Origin: Bacillus kexueae | GTDB lineage: Bacteria; Bacillota; Bacilli; Bacillales; Aeribacillaceae | Direction: 5' to 3' | Length of the DNA stretch: 64,000 bases | Assembly (NCBI RefSeq): GCF_022809095.1 | Contig: NZ_JALAZE010000012.1 | Location: 1 to 64,000 of the forward strand | Shown: in pieces, positions 60,247-64,000 of the stretch | Numbering within the stretch: the first letter of the stretch is position 1 | Layout of the letters: each line of letters begins with the position of its first letter | Position numbers and translations under genes: made by a program | Notes under the pieces: model-generated | Told to the model about the DNA's origin: nothing | Database searches by the model: none | What the model saw: the letters and a program-made list of their open reading frames with translations, nothing else

Positions 60247-60576
60247 ATGAATTTAACGATTAATATAAATGAGACGAAGAATGAAGTGTTCGTACATTTG
60301 AAGGGGGAAATCGATGCGTTCACCGCTCCGAAATTAAAAGAGTCTTTAATGCCTTATTCCGAAAAAGAAAATGTGTATATGACGGTTTGTTTACAAGATG
60401 TGCAATATATGGATAGTACTGGGTTAGGAGTATTTGTTGGATTGTTAAAGAGTGTACGAAAGCATAACGGTCATCTTAAGCTAACGGATTTGTCCCCTCG
60501 ATTAGAGCGACTATTTTCGATAACAGGCTTAAGTGACATCATCGATATTTCAACCAAAGCAGTAGGTGAGAACTAA
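60247..60576 (+). CDS. rsbV: Anti-anti-sigma factor RsbV
   Basis: 109-residue STAS protein; Ser57 in QYMDSTGLGV is phosphorylated by RsbW. Unphosphorylated RsbV binds RsbW and frees sigma-B. ATG 60247 with GGTGGAGGG upstream gives the exact family length; the frame opens at 60232 without a site. Stop overlaps rsbW. Confidence 0.96.
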   Translation: MNLTININETKNEVFVHLKGEIDAFTAPKLKESLMPYSEKENVYMTVCLQDVQYMDSTGLGVFVGLLKSVRKHNGHLKLTDLSPRLERLFSITGLSDIIDISTKAVGEN

Positions 60577-61055
60577 TGGAAATGATAAAAGATTATGTTG
60601 AGATGAAGTTTCCTGCGAAGCCGGAATACATTGGTGTTGTTCGTCTGACTCTTTCAGGAATAGCCAGTCGAATGGGTTTTACGTATGACGAAATTGAAGA
60701 CTTAAAAGTTGCAACGAGTGAAGCTTGTACAAATGCTGTGAAACATGCTTACAAAGAGCATCCGGGCGAAATGATTATTGGCTTTGGGATTTATGAAGAC
60801 CGGTTGGAAGTGATGGTGGCTGATCGCGGTGAAAGTTTTGAGTTTGATAAATTACGTGAACAGCTAGGCCCGTACACACCCTCTATACCGATTGAAGATT
60901 TAAACGAAGGAGGGTTAGGGTTATTCTTGATTGATACATTGATGGATGAGGTGAAAGTATTAGCTGAATCAGGTGTAACCGTCTTTATGACGAAGTTTTT
61001 AAATGGGGAGAGAGTCGAAAATGAAACAGTTATCTCCAAAACAGAAACGAACTAA
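60576..61055 (+). CDS. rsbW: Anti-sigma-B factor / kinase RsbW
   Basis: 159 residues, GHKL kinase with N-box EACTNAVKHAYKE, G1 DRGESF and G2 GGLGLFLIDTLMDEV. Binds sigma-B and phosphorylates RsbV. The coding end overlaps the sigB start by 35 bases in another frame, a large coupling overlap as in B. subtilis. Confidence 0.96.
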   Translation: MEMIKDYVEMKFPAKPEYIGVVRLTLSGIASRMGFTYDEIEDLKVATSEACTNAVKHAYKEHPGEMIIGFGIYEDRLEVMVADRGESFEFDKLREQLGPYTPSIPIEDLNEGGLGLFLIDTLMDEVKVLAESGVTVFMTKFLNGERVENETVISKTETN

Positions 61056-61809
61056 AGAGGAGATTCATGAACTCATCCGTCTTTATCAAGAACATAGTGA
61101 TCAAGAAGCTCAGGAACAACTCATTTTCCAATATGAAAACCTCGTACATTCATTAGCGCGCAAGTATGTAAATGGGAAAAGCTATTTAGAAGACCTCATC
61201 CAAGTCGGGATGGTGGGACTTATCGGCGCTATACAACGCTATGACGTAACCGTAGGGAAGCCGTTTGAGGCATTCGCCATCCCCACCATCGTTGGTGAGA
61301 TGAAGCGATATTTGCGTGATAAAACTTGGAGTGTTCATGTTCCAAGACGTATTAAAGAACTAGGTCCGAAAATTAAATCAGCTGTCGACCACCTTACGAA
61401 TGAACTTCAACGCTCGCCGAAAGTAGTCGAAATTGCTGAATATATTGATGCTACTGAAGAAGAAGTGTTAGAAGCGATGGAAATGGGGAGGAGCTATCAA
61501 GCGCTTTCTGTTGACCATGCGATCGAGGCGGATTCAGATGGAAGCACAGTAACGATACTGGACGTCATAGGGCAGGCGGAAGAAGGGTATGAGCACATTA
61601 ATCAACGCCTCACCTTACAAAAAATACTTCACGTATTAACAGACCGTGAAAAACAAATTATTGAGCATATATTTTTGAATAGTAAAAGCCAAAAAGAAAC
61701 TGGTGAATTGCTAGGTATCTCTCAGATGCATGTCTCACGATTGCAGCGCCGAGCGATTGATAAATTACGCAAAGCGGCTAGAGCAGATATGATGGAGTCA
61801 CCCTCATGA
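61021..61809 (+). CDS. sigB: General stress sigma factor SigB
   Basis: 262-residue sigma-70 factor directing the general stress regulon. Region 2 (about 35-105, DLIQVGMVGLIGAIQRYD), region 3 (about 115-180) and region 4 (about 205-255, SQKETGELLGISQMHVSRLQ). ATG 61021 follows GGGGAGAG inside rsbW; the frame start 61003 has no site. Overlaps rsbX by 4 bases. Confidence 0.97.
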   Translation: MKQLSPKQKRTKEEIHELIRLYQEHSDQEAQEQLIFQYENLVHSLARKYVNGKSYLEDLIQVGMVGLIGAIQRYDVTVGKPFEAFAIPTIVGEMKRYLRDKTWSVHVPRRIKELGPKIKSAVDHLTNELQRSPKVVEIAEYIDATEEEVLEAMEMGRSYQALSVDHAIEADSDGSTVTILDVIGQAEEGYEHINQRLTLQKILHVLTDREKQIIEHIFLNSKSQKETGELLGISQMHVSRLQRRAIDKLRKAARADMMESPS

Positions 61810-62405
61810 TGCAGTTGCAAAAAACGGAGAAAATTAATGTTCTCGCTTATCAAATTGAAAAAATCGGCAATGTTTATTGTGGAGATTCTTTTTATATGCT
61901 CGTAACGGATGAATCCTATTTATGTGTAGTGGCAGATGGGCTTGGTAGTGGTGAGGCAGCACATGTATCATCGGCTGCCATCTGTCAAATCATCGAACAA
62001 AATAAAGATGAATCAATCGAGACATTAATGTCTCTTTGTAATGAAGAGATGAAAAATAAGCGAGGAGCGACAGTTGCTATCTTGAAGATTGATTTGACAA
62101 CGAGAGAATGTTGTTATAGTTCCGTCGGTAATATCCGCTTTGCCTTCTATATCCCTTCGGATCGCTTTATCTTTCCATTGCCTGTTAGCGGCTACTTATC
62201 AGGAAAACCTCAGAAATACCGAATTCATCGGTTTCAATATGAACCAGAGTCGAAATTTCTTATGTATACGGATGGCTTAAGTGTTACGTCCAATAGGCCA
62301 ATCTTAAAAGATTCCGAATCGGTCGAGGAAATGTCTGATTCTTTAAAGCATCTCGTACCCCTTCGGACCGATGATTTAACATATGTAGTCGGACAATTAT
62401 TTTAA
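61806..62405 (+). CDS. rsbX: PP2C phosphatase RsbX
   Basis: 199 residues. PPM-family phosphatase that resets the stressosome by dephosphorylating RsbS and RsbR. Metal-binding segments are CGDSFYM, VADGLGSG and MYTDGLSV. Tandem ATGs at 61806 and 61809; the first overlaps the sigB stop. Last gene of the sigma-B operon. Confidence 0.94.
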   Translation: MMQLQKTEKINVLAYQIEKIGNVYCGDSFYMLVTDESYLCVVADGLGSGEAAHVSSAAICQIIEQNKDESIETLMSLCNEEMKNKRGATVAILKIDLTTRECCYSSVGNIRFAFYIPSDRFIFPLPVSGYLSGKPQKYRIHRFQYEPESKFLMYTDGLSVTSNRPILKDSESVEEMSDSLKHLVPLRTDDLTYVVGQLF

Positions 62406-62455
62406 AAGTTATACGAGTTCGATTTTGAAGTGCAAAATTAAAATAGCTATATTAA

Positions 62456-62490
62456 AAAGAGGTGCAATTAACACCTCTTTTGTATTTATC
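62456..62490 (+). terminator. Terminator of the sigma-B operon
   Basis: AAAGAGGTG (62456-62464) pairs with CACCTCTTT (62472-62480), then TGTATTTAT. Confidence 0.72.
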
Positions 62491-62548
62491 TCAGTAATTT
62501 AAATTAGAAGCAATAATGGTTCGTTTTTTAGGACAACTCTGTTTATCC

Positions 62549-63193
62549 CTAATATGTACTGATGGTTTCCTGTAGTTTTTCCATTACCTTTGTTAAAGCA
62601 AAAAGTGAATTTGTTGTTTCAAATGTACCAACATCTAAGGAATGATTAGCATTTGGGACAACATGAATCTCTAAATTTGATTTAATTAATTGTTCAACTT
62701 TGGTTGAATCGAAATAGTGATCTTTGTCCCCGATAACTAACAACCCTTCATGTTGGCTATTTAAGATGGAGTCAAAGATCGAATCAAATTTCAACAGAGG
62801 GGTTAATAAAATCATTTTTGATTTTAGGAATTCATCTCTTTTCATTAGATCATTGGCAATTGGAATTGTACCAAGGGATTTTCCTAAAAAAATGGTTTCG
62901 TTGTATTGGCTTTTTTTGAGAAATTCTAAAATGACAGGGTTAACATCATCCGTCATTGTTTTGGTGATTTCTTCAAGAGGCTTTTGAAAGAAATCTTCCC
63001 CATACGAGTAATGGATATGAACTATGTCAATTTTGTTTTGGAGCATTGTCATAGTTGCATAATAGAATAGGGGTTTATCGTAATTGTATCCTGAACCTGA
63101 AAACATAAAGCAAACCGATTGGGAGCCTGTTTCTATATGTGTATAACTAATCGAATTGCCGTTTGTTAGTATCTCACTTTTATTGACTTTCAT
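62549..63193 (-). CDS. Alpha/beta-hydrolase-like protein
   Basis: 214 residues with a hydrolase layout: FMFSGSGYNYD oxyanion region, nucleophile in LGKSLG (Ser near 107), Asp in IGDKDHYFD and His in NANHSLDV. No signal peptide. ATG 63193 follows TGGAGGGG; the frame extends to 63208. Lies alone, minus strand, between the sigma-B operon and tex, where B. subtilis has other genes, so it is an insertion. Substrate unknown. The 63194-63530 gap shows no further gene. Confidence 0.75.
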   Translation of the reverse strand: MKVNKSEILTNGNSISYTHIETGSQSVCFMFSGSGYNYDKPLFYYATMTMLQNKIDIVHIHYSYGEDFFQKPLEEITKTMTDDVNPVILEFLKKSQYNETIFLGKSLGTIPIANDLMKRDEFLKSKMILLTPLLKFDSIFDSILNSQHEGLLVIGDKDHYFDSTKVEQLIKSNLEIHVVPNANHSLDVGTFETTNSLFALTKVMEKLQETISTY

Positions 63194-63530
63194 CGCTTTC
63201 CCCTCCAAAGCTTTTATAACATTTTAACAATTCTCTTGTGGGAAAATCATCCACTTTAATTGTTGGATGATTTATCGAAAATGGAACGAAACAGAGTGAA
63301 GGGTAAGGAGACTTAGCTTTAGTCTCGGGACAGAATCTATCTGTAGCTGAAATACAGATGATCTTCATCATACAAAATGCTTTTTGTCTAAAGCAGAAGA
63401 CCTTTGTAATCGAAGCAAGTAACAATAATATTAGCATGGTCTATTATTAAAAGCATGAATCCTCGTTGGAACGGACCTATTGCGTTTGGTAAAATATTGG
63501 CATACTGCAGTCAAAGGTGGAGGAAAAAAG

Positions 63531-64000
63531 ATGGAACAACAAGCTCGTATTTTAACGTTAATAAGCGAAGAATTATCACTCCCAAAGCAAAAAATTGAAA
63601 ATGTTATTCAACTATTAAATGAGGGGAATACAGTTCCGTTTATTGCTCGCTATCGAAAAGAGCAAACGGGCGCGTTAGATGAAGTACAGATTCGGACGAT
63701 TGAAGAACGCTGGACTTATATGCAAAATCTTCAAACGAGAAAAGAAGAAGTTATCCGTCTAATCGCCGAGCAAGACAAGCTAACAGAAGAACTAAAGAAG
63801 AAAATTATTGCGGCCACTAAACTTCAGCAAGTAGAAGATTTATATCGACCATACCGACAAAAAAGAAGAACTAAGGCTACAATTGCAAAAGAAAAAGGGT
63901 TAGAACCTTTTGCTAAATGGTTATTTTCTCAACCGACATCTGGAGATATAGAAGAAGAAGCAAAAAAATACATAAACCATGAAAAGGAATTGGTTGAAGT
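63531..64000 (+). CDS. tex: Transcription accessory protein Tex, 5' part
   Basis: Runs off the right end. The 156 visible residues start MEQQARILTLISEELSLP and include the hallmark NTVPFIARYRKEQTGALDE and EDLYRPYRQKRRTKATIA of the Tex N-terminal helix-turn-helix region. Full proteins of about 720 residues end in an S1 RNA-binding domain, outside this window. GGTGGAGG precedes ATG 63531. Corresponds to B. subtilis ydcI, downstream of rsbX there also. Confidence 0.93.
   Translation, partial: MEQQARILTLISEELSLPKQKIENVIQLLNEGNTVPFIARYRKEQTGALDEVQIRTIEERWTYMQNLQTRKEEVIRLIAEQDKLTEELKKKIIAATKLQQVEDLYRPYRQKRRTKATIAKEKGLEPFAKWLFSQPTSGDIEEEAKKYINHEKELVE

Overview
The window is a low-GC Firmicutes chromosome, almost certainly a spore-forming Bacillaceae (Bacillus in the broad sense). 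The evidence is gene content and order: the 3' end of a 5S rRNA followed by ten tRNA genes, rocF, the sigW-rsiW-cdaA-cdaR-glmM-glmS block, and later ydbP-ddl-murF-cshA-ydbS-ydbT-ydcA-acpS-ydcC-alr-ndoAI-ndoA-rsbRSTUVW-sigB-rsbX-tex, which is the Bacillus subtilis order. I do not name a species.

Layout. 1-1 kb: rRNA/tRNA array. 1.7-10.1 kb: arginase, the cell-envelope stress sigma factor W and its anti-sigma, the c-di-AMP synthase pair, and glmM/glmS, with glmS behind a glmS ribozyme. 10.1-18 kb: an accessory stretch, mostly on the minus strand (phage-type DnaD-domain protein, tiny membrane proteins, a broken lipoprotein gene, a secreted papain-like C92 protein with a probable leader peptide, an ArsR-type regulator and a CHASE4-GGDEF protein). 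18-27.1 kb: an 11-gene thiamin operon under a TPP riboswitch that joins salvage (tenA), a YkoEDC transporter and thiazole/pyrimidine synthesis. 27.4-35.9 kb: single genes (PAS-GGDEF, SDR, small ATPase, FosB, Mn catalase, lamin-tail/phospholipase D protein, azoreductase). 36.3-38.3 kb: a branched-chain aminotransferase behind two T-box riboswitches in tandem, read here as Ile then Val. 38.7-44.8 kb: HAD phosphatase, a remnant of a Fic-type antitoxin, a ketosynthase-like gene coupled to an orphan sporulation-type histidine kinase, and redox proteins. 45-62.4 kb: the conserved cell-wall/CoA-carrier/toxin-antitoxin/sigma-B block. The right edge cuts tex.

Two stress sigma-factor systems are visible with their autoregulatory promoters: a sigma-W promoter before sigW and a sigma-B promoter overlapping the rsbU stop codon. 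Peptidoglycan precursor supply recurs (GlmM, GlmS, Ddl, MurF, Alr). The main non-gene features are a modular dispersed repeat of about 290 bases, present four times, always in the same orientation and always directly after the T-run of a terminator; the tandem T-boxes; and paired ATCTCGA operators before the azoreductase. Several start codons are TTG or GTG and were chosen over longer in-frame ATG options on the basis of ribosome binding sites and family length.
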